This document shows, one piece after another, positions 1-5,958 of a stretch of 10,603 bases of DNA (within the stretch, counting starts at the first letter, position 1; each line of letters starts with the position of its first letter). The stretch is from an uncultured Bacilli bacterium (GTDB lineage Bacteria > Bacillota_I > Bacilli_A > RF39 > UBA660), in assembly GCA_947588665.1 (NCBI GenBank), contig CANPYU010000029.1:1-10603 (forward strand), in the 5' to 3' direction. The notes below the pieces were generated by a model. The model did not search any database and was not told the DNA's origin. It saw nothing but the letters and a program-made list of their open reading frames with translations. The position numbers and the translations under genes were made by a program.

Positions 1-12
1 TCAATCATAATA

Positions 13-139
13 AAAAGAAGTGTAATATTCAACTACATTTCTGTAATTAATTATTACACTTTTATAGTACCAAAAGAAGTGTAATATTCAACTACATTTC
101 TGTAATTAATTATTACACTTTTATAGTACCAAAAAGAAG
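13..139. repeat. Two tandem 59-bp direct repeats with internal inverted repeats
   Basis: Units at 13-71 and 72-130 are identical by eye, and the first 8-9 bases of a third unit follow to about 139. Each unit carries a perfect 10-bp inverted repeat (AAGTGTAATA / TATTACACTT; 18-27 and 52-61 in unit 1). Inside it lie further dyads, TGTAAT/ATTACA and TACA-N4-TGTA. Each unit ends in TATAGT, a -10-like hexamer. The repeats sit just upstream of the integrase. They could be recombinase or excisionase arm sites, a duplicated promoter/operator, or a replication or transfer-related repeat. The sequence alone does not decide between these. Confidence 0.9.
99..127 (+). promoter_or_regulatory. Possible integrase promoter in repeat unit 2
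   Basis: TATAGT at 122-127 matches the -10 of the tRNA-operon promoter in this window. The corresponding -35 position (99-104, TCTGTA) is poor. The inverted repeat of the 59-bp unit overlaps the spacer, which would suit a repressor operator. Unit 1 holds an identical copy, so there would be two tandem promoters. This is a tentative call based on position and one hexamer. Confidence 0.3.
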
Positions 140-189
140 CAAAAAAGATAGAAAATAAACTAAAGATTAAATTTCAAAATAAAAAAGTT

Positions 190-1173
190 ATGAGTATGCT
201 AGAAGAAGATAAACAACAAAAAAAGCTAACCTTTTCAGAGTTAGCAAGTAGATATTTAGAAGATTATTGTAAAACTAGAATTAAGTTAAACACAATTACT
301 AATTATAAAACTCTTTTAAAAGTTATTTTAGAAGAGTTTGGAGAGCAATATTGTGAAAATATATCACCATACAGCTTAGAACATTTTTATAATAGCTTAA
401 GAAATAAAAAATTAAGTGAAAATACTGTTCAACACTATTACAACCTAATAAACGCAATATTCGAAAGAGGCATTAAATGGGAATTAATAAACAAAAACCC
501 TAATTCTAAAATAGATAAACCTAAAATAGTAAAAAAAGAAGCTAAAATTTATAATGAAAAGCAAATAAAGGAACTGTTTAAAGCCTTAGATAATGAGCCT
601 ATTTATTATCAAGCACCTATTATACTATGCTTAGAAAGTGGTATGAGGCGAGAAGAGTTAAATGGTCTAAAGTGGGAAAATATAAACTTTGAAAAAAAAG
701 AAATAATAATAGAAGAAGTAAGAATAGCAACAGGTAAAAAAATTGTTATTGAAACCCCAAAAACCATTAAATCAAAACGTACCATTAAAATATCTGATTA
801 TTCTATAAATTATCTAAAACAATTAAAAGAGTACCAAAATAATTGCGCCATGCTTCTTAAAAATAAATGGGAAAATAGCGGCTACGTCTTTGTTAATGAT
901 AAAGGCAACCCCTTATATCCCGACACATTATCTAAAATGTTCAAAAAAATTCAAAAAAAATACGGCTTAGAACCTCTAAGCCTACACCAACTAAGACACA
1001 CATCAGCTAGTTTATTAGTTAGTAATGGGGAAGACATTGCCTCAATAAGCGCAAGATTAGGGCACTCAAATATATCAACCACATTAAATATGTACACACA
1101 CCCATTAGATAGTGCGCAAATTAAGACAGCTAATAGCATGAATAATATTCTAAATACTATAGCAAGCACTTAA
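190..1173 (+). CDS. Tyrosine recombinase (site-specific integrase)
   Basis: This 327-aa protein is a phage/ICE-type integrase that would catalyse integration and excision of a mobile element. An N-terminal SAM-like core-binding domain covers roughly residues 13-105, and the catalytic domain roughly 120-315. The catalytic set is visible: R153 in SGMRREEL, a beta-hairpin lysine (probably K191 in TPKT), H266 and R269 in LHQLRH, H292 in ARLGH, and nucleophile Y302 in LNMYTH. The gene points toward the 3' end of tRNA-Lys, the usual arrangement for an element end. The start is uncertain. There is no good ribosome binding site before the ATG at 190, the frame stays open back to 127 without an ATG, GTG or TTG, and the arm-binding domain common in relatives is missing. 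The N-terminus may therefore have been lost, or this is a short variant. The catalytic part looks intact. Confidence 0.93.
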   Translation: MSMLEEDKQQKKLTFSELASRYLEDYCKTRIKLNTITNYKTLLKVILEEFGEQYCENISPYSLEHFYNSLRNKKLSENTVQHYYNLINAIFERGIKWELINKNPNSKIDKPKIVKKEAKIYNEKQIKELFKALDNEPIYYQAPIILCLESGMRREELNGLKWENINFEKKEIIIEEVRIATGKKIVIETPKTIKSKRTIKISDYSINYLKQLKEYQNNCAMLLKNKWENSGYVFVNDKGNPLYPDTLSKMFKKIQKKYGLEPLSLHQLRHTSASLLVSNGEDIASISARLGHSNISTTLNMYTHPLDSAQIKTANSMNNILNTIAST

Positions 1174-1176
1174 AAT

Positions 1177-1203
1177 GCCACTTTTCTGCCACTTTTTCGC
1201 CAC
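1177..1203. repeat. 11-bp phased short repeats after the integrase
   Basis: GCCAC occurs at 1177-1181, 1188-1192 and 1199-1203, in an 11-bp unit GCCACTTTTCT / GCCACTTTTTC / GCCAC. The spacing is about one helical turn. Position between the integrase stop and the tRNA-Lys 3' end would suit binding sites for the integrase or an accessory factor. This function is inferred only from position and periodicity. Confidence 0.6.
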
Positions 1204-1232
1204 CCATGATACTTTTTACTTTAAAATTATGT

Positions 1233-1262
1233 ATATAAAAAGTCTATGGAAGCCCATAAACT
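1233..1262 (-). terminator. Intrinsic terminator of the tRNA operon
   Basis: On the minus strand, AGTTTATGG (1262-1254), loop GCTT, then CCATAGACT (1249-1241) forms a 9-bp stem with one G-U pair, followed by TTTTATATA. The plus strand has no T-tract here, so it serves only the minus-strand tRNA operon, about 14 nt after the tRNA-Lys CCA end. Confidence 0.85.
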
Positions 1263-1275
1263 CTTAATAAACAAA

Positions 1276-1310
1276 TGGTGGCTCGCGAGAGATTCGAACT
1301 CTCGACCCTT
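1276..1310. other. Possible attachment-site region at tRNA-Lys 3' end
   Basis: Integrases of this type often use the T-arm and 3' end of a tRNA gene as attB. The integrase lies about 100 bp away and reads toward this end. No second copy of the sequence is present in the window, so the core cannot be delimited. The tRNA terminator lying between integrase and tRNA leaves open whether the junction is here or nearer the integrase. Confidence 0.25.
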
Positions 1311-1351
1311 TGATTAAAAGTCAAATGCTCTACCTACTGAGCTAGCGAACC
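1276..1351 (-). tRNA. tRNA-Lys(TTT)
   Basis: A 76-nt tRNA including encoded CCA. Acceptor GGTTCGC pairs with GCGAGCC (one G-U). The anticodon loop is CTTTTAA with anticodon TTT, and the T-arm contains TTCGAAT. It is the last gene of the five-tRNA operon and lies 5 nt after tRNA-Gln. Confidence 0.97.
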
Positions 1352-1356
1352 AAGAA

Positions 1357-1432
1357 TGGCTGCCTCGGCTGGATTCGGACCAGCGGAATGTCAGAGTCAA
1401 AGTCTGATGCCTTACCACTTGGCTACGAGGCA
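1357..1432 (-). tRNA. tRNA-Gln(TTG)
   Basis: A 76-nt tRNA with encoded CCA. Acceptor TGCCTCG pairs with CGAGGCA, giving the U1-A72 pair usual for tRNA-Gln. The anticodon loop is CTTTGAC with anticodon TTG. It is the fourth gene of the operon. Confidence 0.97.
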
Positions 1433-1442
1433 ATATTCAAAG

Positions 1443-1526
1443 TGGTGGGGAGACGTGGATTTGAACCACGGAACCCGAAGGAACAGATTTACAGTCTGCC
1501 GCGTTTGGCCACTTCGCTATCTCCCC
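1443..1526 (-). tRNA. tRNA-Tyr(GTA)
   Basis: An 84-nt class II tRNA with encoded CCA. Acceptor GGGGAGA pairs with TCTCCCC. The anticodon loop is CTGTAAA with anticodon GTA. A long variable arm containing TTCCTTCGGG is as expected for bacterial tRNA-Tyr. Confidence 0.97.
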
Positions 1527-1535
1527 ATAAAAAAA

Positions 1536-1866
1536 TGGTGCCGACTGAGGGAATCGAACCCCCAACCTACTGATTCATACTACTATAGCTTTCACTACCA
1601 AAAATGTTTGTAGTCTGGACTTTCTCTTAACCATGTCTTTTGATTTAGGTCCGTCGTATAAAGTCTCTACACTCAAGTTATAATTATAACTTTAGCTCGG
1701 GATTGTCATATAAACTATATTATTTCCTAATATACTTTACTTAGAGTTCCCCGAATTAGCGACGTCCACCTTAATTGTTTCCAATTAAGGGTGCAAGATA
1801 GTTCAAAAAGCATATTATTGCTTCTATCCCACAAGTCAGTTGCGCTACCTATTACGCTAAGTCGGC
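1536..1866 (-). tRNA. tRNA-Thr(TGT), split by a group I intron
   Basis: The 5' exon is 1866-1831 (36 nt) and the 3' exon 1575-1536 (40 nt). Joined, they give a standard 76-nt tRNA with encoded CCA. Acceptor GCCGACT pairs perfectly with AGTCGGC, and the D-arm is GCGT/GCGC. Anticodon stem ACTGA/TCAGT encloses loop CTTGTAA, so the anticodon is TGT, and the T-loop is TTCGATT. The 255-nt insertion lies between positions 36 and 37, directly after the anticodon, so the gene is non-functional without splicing. It is the second gene of the operon. Standard tRNA finders without intron handling may miss it or report only fragments. Confidence 0.95.
1576..1830 (-). ncRNA. Group I intron (self-splicing ribozyme) in tRNA-Thr
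   Basis: This 255-nt intron follows a U and ends in G, as group I introns do. P1: exon UGU plus GGGAUAG (1833-1824) pairs with CUAUCUUGCA (1801-1792), placing a U-G wobble at the 5' splice site. P2: a 9-bp stem with GAAA tetraloop (1790-1769). P3: CGTCG (1764-1760) with CGACG (1656-1652). P4: TCGGG (1754-1750) with CCCGA (1701-1697). P6: a palindromic hairpin at 1692-1675. P7: GACTTT (1665-1660) with AAAGTC (1623-1618). A P9-like ACTAC/GTAGT hairpin follows. The conserved core words AGAGACTTT and AAGAGAAAGTCC resemble those of cyanobacterial tRNA-Leu introns, which suggests an IC3-like type. No homing endonuclease ORF is present. Pairings were found by hand, without a covariance-model search. 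Confidence 0.92.
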
Positions 1867-1879
1867 AAAAATATTAAAA

Positions 1880-1956
1880 TGGTGGGCGCTATAGGACTCG
1901 AACCTATGACCCTCTGCTTGTAAGGCAGATGCTCTAACCAACTGAGCTAAGCGCCC
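1880..1956 (-). tRNA. tRNA-Val(TAC)
   Basis: A 77-nt tRNA with encoded CCA. Acceptor GGGCGCT pairs with AGCGCCC. The anticodon loop is CTTACAA with anticodon TAC, and the T-loop is TTCGAGT. It is the first gene of the operon, about 20 nt after the -10 box. Confidence 0.97.
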
Positions 1957-1975
1957 AAATCTCTTGGACTTATTA

Positions 1976-2004
1976 ACTATAACATTAATAAATTAATATG
2001 TCAA
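1976..2004 (-). promoter_or_regulatory. SigA-type promoter of the tRNA operon
   Basis: On the minus strand, a perfect -35 TTGACA (2004-1999) is followed by a 17-nt spacer and -10 TATAGT (1981-1976), with a TG extension. It lies directly upstream of tRNA-Val, and transcription should begin around 1969. Confidence 0.9.
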
Positions 2005-2071
2005 TTAATTTTTTGATTTTTTTGTTATTTTCTCACATTTTCATCTACTAAATCAACTTTAAATCTACTAA

Positions 2072-3310
2072 TTATTCTTCCAAGAGACTTTTTATTGTAT
2101 TTATAATAGCAATCTTACCATAATTATATGTAACTCCCCCTTGTTGATAAGCAACAAAAGGTTCTCTTAAAGGTCCATCACAAGAAAGTTCAATACTTGA
2201 GCCTTGTGTAAAAGCCCCACTTGCCATAATAACCTGATCACTATACCCTGGCATTGGTGCTGGGATTGGTAAACTACCCGAATCAATTGGTGAATTCTTT
2301 TGAATATTTTGAACATATTTAATTAATAAATCTCTATCATTAAAATATATATTTTGGACAATATCTATTCTTTTATCATTATATAAAGGTTCAACTATAT
2401 ATCCAAGACTACTCATTAAATAACTAGTTAGCACTGCCACCTTTAAACTAGAAGCTACTACCGATGGTGCAAAATAAAGCCCTTGCAAAATACTTTTATT
2501 AGCCCCTAAACTTGGACCTACATCTATTCCTTCTCCCGGTAAATTAAGTCTTTCTGCACATAAATTAACTAAATGTTTTTTACCTGCAATATAAGCCCCA
2601 TTAGAAGCAATACTACCTCCCAAATTTTTAATAAGGGAACCCACAATAATATCAGCTCCAACTTCCAAAGGTGATATTTTTTCTACAAATTCACAATAAC
2701 AATTATCGACCATAATAATAACATCTTTATCTATTTCTCTTATTTTTTCTATAACATCTTTAATATACAAAACACTTATACTTTTCCTCGTTGAATATCC
2801 TTTACTTCTCTGAATTTCAATAAGTTTAATTTCCTTTTCCTGCAATTTATTTATAATATTTTCTATATCAAACTTATTATCAATTAAATCTACTTGTTCA
2901 TATTTAATACCAAAACTTTTTAAAGAACTAGGATTATCTTTAATACCTATAACCTCATGTAAAGTGTCATATGGTTTCCCTGTAATCGAAAGCATTACAT
3001 CTCCCGGTCTAAGGCACGCAAAAAGAGCCGTTGCTAAAGCATGTGAACCACTTATAAATTGATTGCGAACTAAGGCTTTTTCTCCCTTTAATACTCTAGC
3101 AAAAACTTTTTCTATTGCTTCTCTTCCTATATCATTATATCCATAACCTGTCGTCATATTAAAATGGGCTTCATTTATATTATATTCATGAAAAGCATCC
3201 AATACTAGCTTACTAAAATAATACTCATTATCTTCTATTTCTTTAAAAACTCCCAAACAATTATTTTCAGCTTCTTTTACTAATTTATCTAAATCTTTCA
3301 AAATAATCAC
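2072..3310 (-). CDS. YnbB/aluminium-resistance family PLP-dependent enzyme (methionine gamma-lyase-like)
   Basis: This 412-aa protein is a fold-type I PLP enzyme of the cystathionine beta-lyase/methionine gamma-lyase-like family known as the aluminium resistance family (B. subtilis YnbB). Visible marks are the N-terminal TTGYGYNDIGRE (53-64), RNQFISGSHALATALFA (82-98), the cofactor-ring aspartate D202 in MVDNCYCEF, Schiff-base lysine K228 in GSLIKNLGG, and the C-terminal GGVTYNYGK (391-399). The length fits the family. The physiological substrate is not settled for the family, and a C-S lyase role is inference. It is the last gene of its operon, 8 nt after the SDR gene. The listed start is a GTG with a weak ribosome binding site. 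A TTG at codon 4, preceded by GAGTGA, is an alternative. No clear terminator is visible downstream. Confidence 0.9.
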   Translation of the reverse strand: MIILKDLDKLVKEAENNCLGVFKEIEDNEYYFSKLVLDAFHEYNINEAHFNMTTGYGYNDIGREAIEKVFARVLKGEKALVRNQFISGSHALATALFACLRPGDVMLSITGKPYDTLHEVIGIKDNPSSLKSFGIKYEQVDLIDNKFDIENIINKLQEKEIKLIEIQRSKGYSTRKSISVLYIKDVIEKIREIDKDVIIMVDNCYCEFVEKISPLEVGADIIVGSLIKNLGGSIASNGAYIAGKKHLVNLCAERLNLPGEGIDVGPSLGANKSILQGLYFAPSVVASSLKVAVLTSYLMSSLGYIVEPLYNDKRIDIVQNIYFNDRDLLIKYVQNIQKNSPIDSGSLPIPAPMPGYSDQVIMASGAFTQGSSIELSCDGPLREPFVAYQQGGVTYNYGKIAIINTIKSLLEE

Positions 3311-3318
3311 TCATTTCT

Positions 3319-4032
3319 TTATTTAACAAAAAAACCCCCATCAACTCTAATAATTGTATTATTTATATAACTAGCCTTTTCACTAGTCAAAAAGAAAACA
3401 ACCTCGGCAATTTCTTCTACCCTTCCAAATCTATTAACCAAAATTTTCTTTAATTCAGCCTTTTTATACTCTTCATCTAAATTTTTATTCATATCTGTAT
3501 CTATCCATCCAGGTGCCACTGCATTAACTCGAATATTAGGCGCTAAAATAACAGCCAAATTATGTGTTAAAGAATTCAAACCTGCTTTTGATGCATCATA
3601 ATCTAAACTATAAGGATAATATGAATCTATTGCATTCGTTGAACTAATATTAATAATACTTCCCTTATTCATTATTTCACTCGCATACTTAGAAACTAAA
3701 AAAGGTCCTAATAAATTAACATTTAAAATCTTTTTAAAATTATCAATAGTTTTATCTTCCCAAGTAGTATCTATTGCAATACCCGCATTATTAATAACAA
3801 CATCTAATTTCCCATAATCATTATTAATATCATCAATCATCTTAATTACTTCATTTTCATTGGCAACATCAGCTTTAATTAAATGTGCTTTTTCATATTT
3901 TAAAAATTGTTTAGCTTCTTCATAACTACTATTATAATTAATATAAACTATATCTCCATTATCCAAAAAAGTTTTAGCAATCGCCGAACCAATACCTTTA
4001 GATGCTCCTGTAACTAAAACTATTCTTTCCAT
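3319..4032 (-). CDS. Short-chain dehydrogenase/reductase (FabG-like SDR)
   Basis: This 237-aa classical SDR is a cytosolic NAD(P)H-dependent oxidoreductase. The Rossmann motif TGASKGIG spans residues 8-15, NNAG 81-84, the catalytic serine is in NISS (S131), and the YxxxK motif is Y145-K149 in DYDASKAGL. The C-terminal AVAPGWIDTDM and RVDGGF are typical of FabG relatives. The length fits. The closest annotation by eye is a 3-oxoacyl-ACP-reductase-like enzyme, but no fatty-acid genes are nearby, so the substrate is unknown. AGGTGA lies just before the ATG and overlaps the stop codon of the preceding gene (4-nt gap), which suggests translational coupling. Confidence 0.93.
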   Translation of the reverse strand: MERIVLVTGASKGIGSAIAKTFLDNGDIVYINYNSSYEEAKQFLKYEKAHLIKADVANENEVIKMIDDINNDYGKLDVVINNAGIAIDTTWEDKTIDNFKKILNVNLLGPFLVSKYASEIMNKGSIINISSTNAIDSYYPYSLDYDASKAGLNSLTHNLAVILAPNIRVNAVAPGWIDTDMNKNLDEEYKKAELKKILVNRFGRVEEIAEVVFFLTSEKASYINNTIIRVDGGFFVK

Positions 4033-4036
4033 AAAA

Positions 4037-5335
4037 TCACCTGTTCATATTATACTCCAAAGTATTATTTATTGCAATTTCTACTTTTTCTTTCCCAACA
4101 TAACAACTAACATTAACTCCCCCACGTTCATCCTGAGGCAATTGTGCAATAACATTTTCTAAATAAGAAGGATCTCCATGTGGTTTTCCTTGTTCTTTAT
4201 AATATTTTACAATTAAATCACGAGCTTTTATCGCATTTTCTTCACCCATATAATCTTGAATATCTACTCCATAATAGTTACAAGCAAGTTTTAAAGAACT
4301 TGGCCCTTGATTATATAAAAATAATCCCATGATAACCCCATAATTATCAATATAATTTCGCATAGATGCAAGCCCTGCCATAATATTACCTTCATAAGTA
4401 TTTATAGAATCTAATGTTGATGTAAATTCATCATAAGTTCCCGTAAAACCATTCTCATCATACACCGGAACTTTAAAATGTTGCCCATCATAATATTTTT
4501 TAGTAAGTTGACAAATATTATCACATTGTCCATTTTTAAAATTTGGTCTTTCCCTCGATATTTGAGCAATTTCTAGTTCTGCTGAAAGTCCCCATCTATT
4601 TGCATAATATCTAATTATATCTCCCCAATGTTCATCAGTTTCTTTATATCTACTCCACATATCTGAAATAGGTGTATATTCTAAATTAATATTTATAGGA
4701 TCTACTCCCAAATAATCTTTATAATTATTTTGAATTTTAGTAAAAACAGCCGTATTATCTTCTGCTATATTATCATCTAAACTCTCAATCTCATAACTTT
4801 CTCCATTAATAATCATTGTATCAGTTTTTACTTTATTATCTTCCACATCTAAACTTTCTATTGGTTGATCAAAAACTTGTTCATCTATAGAATTAGACAC
4901 TAATTTATTCATCACTTTAGGAGTAATAATTGTCCCTAAAAATAAACTAATACCCAAACTCGAAGTAATAAACATTTTTTTCATTTCTTTATTTCTGGTT
5001 CTATTAACTTTTAAATTCTTATCTTTAATTTTTCTTAATTGACTTTGCTCTACATACTTCTTTATTTTCATCTGAATCTTATCTAAATATTCATTATAAT
5101 TATCTTCAACATATTTAAATATTCCATTATTAAATGTTACTTTAATTGTATTATCAAAAATTGCTTCTGTTTTTGAATCTGTAATACTTAATGAAGTAAT
5201 ATTTGAAGATACTAATTTATCTAATATAATCAATAATCTTTCATTATCTAAAGCTACATGAATAGTCATATTATTTCCTGTAACTGCATAAAAACTTCTT
5301 CGATTATTTTCAAAATTAAAATAAAAATTAGGCAT
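4037..5335 (-). CDS. Membrane-anchored lytic transglycosylase-like protein
   Basis: This is a 432-aa protein. Residues 1-118 form a polar N-terminal region ending in a lysine-rich stretch. A single hydrophobic segment lies at about 121-140 (from MFITSSLGISLF), then an acidic linker, then a lysozyme-like domain at about 235-380. In that domain IRYYANRWGL...AQISRERPN resembles the start of the SLT fold, with E262 as the likely catalytic glutamate. NIMAGLASMRNYIDNYG (317-333) and FLYNQGPSSL (339-348) match the later SLT helices, where the usual motif is AYNAGP. The canonical GLMQ motif is not evident, so it is divergent or specialised. The topology would put the catalytic domain outside, acting on peptidoglycan. 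The N-terminal region is unrecognised. It overlaps the preceding gene by 8 nt, and its ribosome binding site GGGGGAAG lies inside that gene. Confidence 0.75.
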   Translation of the reverse strand: MPNFYFNFENNRRSFYAVTGNNMTIHVALDNERLLIILDKLVSSNITSLSITDSKTEAIFDNTIKVTFNNGIFKYVEDNYNEYLDKIQMKIKKYVEQSQLRKIKDKNLKVNRTRNKEMKKMFITSSLGISLFLGTIITPKVMNKLVSNSIDEQVFDQPIESLDVEDNKVKTDTMIINGESYEIESLDDNIAEDNTAVFTKIQNNYKDYLGVDPININLEYTPISDMWSRYKETDEHWGDIIRYYANRWGLSAELEIAQISRERPNFKNGQCDNICQLTKKYYDGQHFKVPVYDENGFTGTYDEFTSTLDSINTYEGNIMAGLASMRNYIDNYGVIMGLFLYNQGPSSLKLACNYYGVDIQDYMGEENAIKARDLIVKYYKEQGKPHGDPSYLENVIAQLPQDERGGVNVSCYVGKEKVEIAINNTLEYNMNR

Positions 5336-5564
5336 AAGCTTCCCCCAACTTTAAATTGATAACCCGATCAATCATATCATATTCACTAGCACTTAAATCA
5401 TTATTAATAATATAATTATTATCTATTTTTTCATAAGAAGAAGCAAGAACATCATTATCAATTAAATAAACTATATAATTTTTTCCAAACCCATAATCAA
5501 AATATGTAAACAATAAATTAACTTTATATTTATTTCCCTCTTCATCAGTTAATATCATATTCAT
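5328..5564 (-). CDS. DUF1292 family protein
   Basis: This small 78-aa acidic protein resembles the DUF1292 (YrzB) family of Bacillota. It starts with an LTDEEGNKYKVNLLFTY-type beta-strand opening, has YIVYLIDNDVLASSYE in the middle, and ends in a helix (SEYDMIDRVINLKLGEAY). The function of the family is not known. It is the first gene of the operon. A good ribosome binding site AGGTGA (5576-5571) lies 6 nt before the ATG. Its stop overlaps the start of the transglycosylase-like gene. Confidence 0.75.
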   Translation of the reverse strand: MNMILTDEEGNKYKVNLLFTYFDYGFGKNYIVYLIDNDVLASSYEKIDNNYIINNDLSASEYDMIDRVINLKLGEAYA

Positions 5565-5582
5565 CTACTATCACCTATAATA

Positions 5583-5611
5583 ATTATATAAAATTTCTTT
5601 CCATAATACAA
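5583..5611 (-). promoter_or_regulatory. Probable promoter of the DUF1292-to-YnbB operon
   Basis: On the minus strand, a perfect -10 TATAAT (5588-5583) lies 17 nt after TTGTAT (5611-5606), which matches the -35 consensus only in its TTG. It lies between the spoVS terminator and the ribosome binding site of the first gene. Confidence 0.55.
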
Positions 5612-5631
5612 GCTATATTAATTCTTTCATA

Positions 5632-5656
5632 TAAAAAGTCAACCTACTTGTTGACT
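5632..5656 (-). terminator. Intrinsic terminator after spoVS
   Basis: On the minus strand AGTCAAC (5656-5650), a 6-nt loop and GTTGACT (5643-5637) form a 7-bp stem, followed by TTTTATAT. The stem begins within the spoVS stop codon TAG, so the terminator directly abuts the coding sequence. Confidence 0.8.
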
Positions 5657-5915
5657 ATTTTTTTGTAACAATTAATTTCATCGCTGTTTTATCTTCCCCA
5701 TTTATTACTACATCATTAAATGCTGGAATTACGACCAAATTATCTCCACTAGGAGCAACAAACCCTCTGGCTATTGCAATTCCTTTAATCGCTTGATTTA
5801 AAGAACCAGCCCCAATAGTTTGTATTTCAACACTTCCTTTTTCTCGAAAAATATTAGCAATAGCACCCGCTACTTTACTAGGATTAGATTTACTAGATAC
5901 TTTTAATATTTCCAT
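5655..5915 (-). CDS. spoVS: Stage V sporulation protein S
   Basis: This 86-aa protein is full length for SpoVS, a small Alba-like putative nucleic-acid-binding protein. The hallmark sequence is clear: EILKVSSKSNPSKVAGAIA (residues 2-20), then EIQTIGAGSLNQAIKGIAIARGF (30-52) and a C-terminal MKLIV strand. In B. subtilis it affects spore coat and septation. It also occurs in non-sporulating lineages, so by itself it does not prove sporulation. A GAGGA ribosome binding site lies about 10 nt before the ATG. The 43-nt gap to the upstream nuclease-like gene shows no terminator, so co-transcription is likely. It is the last gene before a terminator. Confidence 0.95.
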   Translation of the reverse strand: MEILKVSSKSNPSKVAGAIANIFREKGSVEIQTIGAGSLNQAIKGIAIARGFVAPSGDNLVVIPAFNDVVINGEDKTAMKLIVTKK

Positions 5916-5958
5916 ATATTTAATTTCCTCAACTTTCTAATTAAATATATGTCAAGTT

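Noticed and set aside
1..139. CRISPR array
   Set aside because: There are only two contiguous 59-bp copies with no spacers between them and no cas genes.
951..1169. 72-codon minus-strand frame opposite the integrase
   Set aside because: It is antisense to the catalytic domain of a well-supported integrase, and no ribosome binding site or family match is seen.
1356..1613. Open reading frames across the tRNA cluster (1356-1613 and 1388-1573, plus strand)
   Set aside because: They lie antisense to tRNA-Gln, tRNA-Tyr and part of tRNA-Thr. The GRRGFEPR-like peptide is a well-known artefact of translating tRNA genes.
5916..5958. Separate promoter for spoVS (TTGACA at 5955-5950)
   Set aside because: The -35 is perfect, but no acceptable -10 lies at 16-18 nt spacing, so read-through from the upstream gene is simpler.
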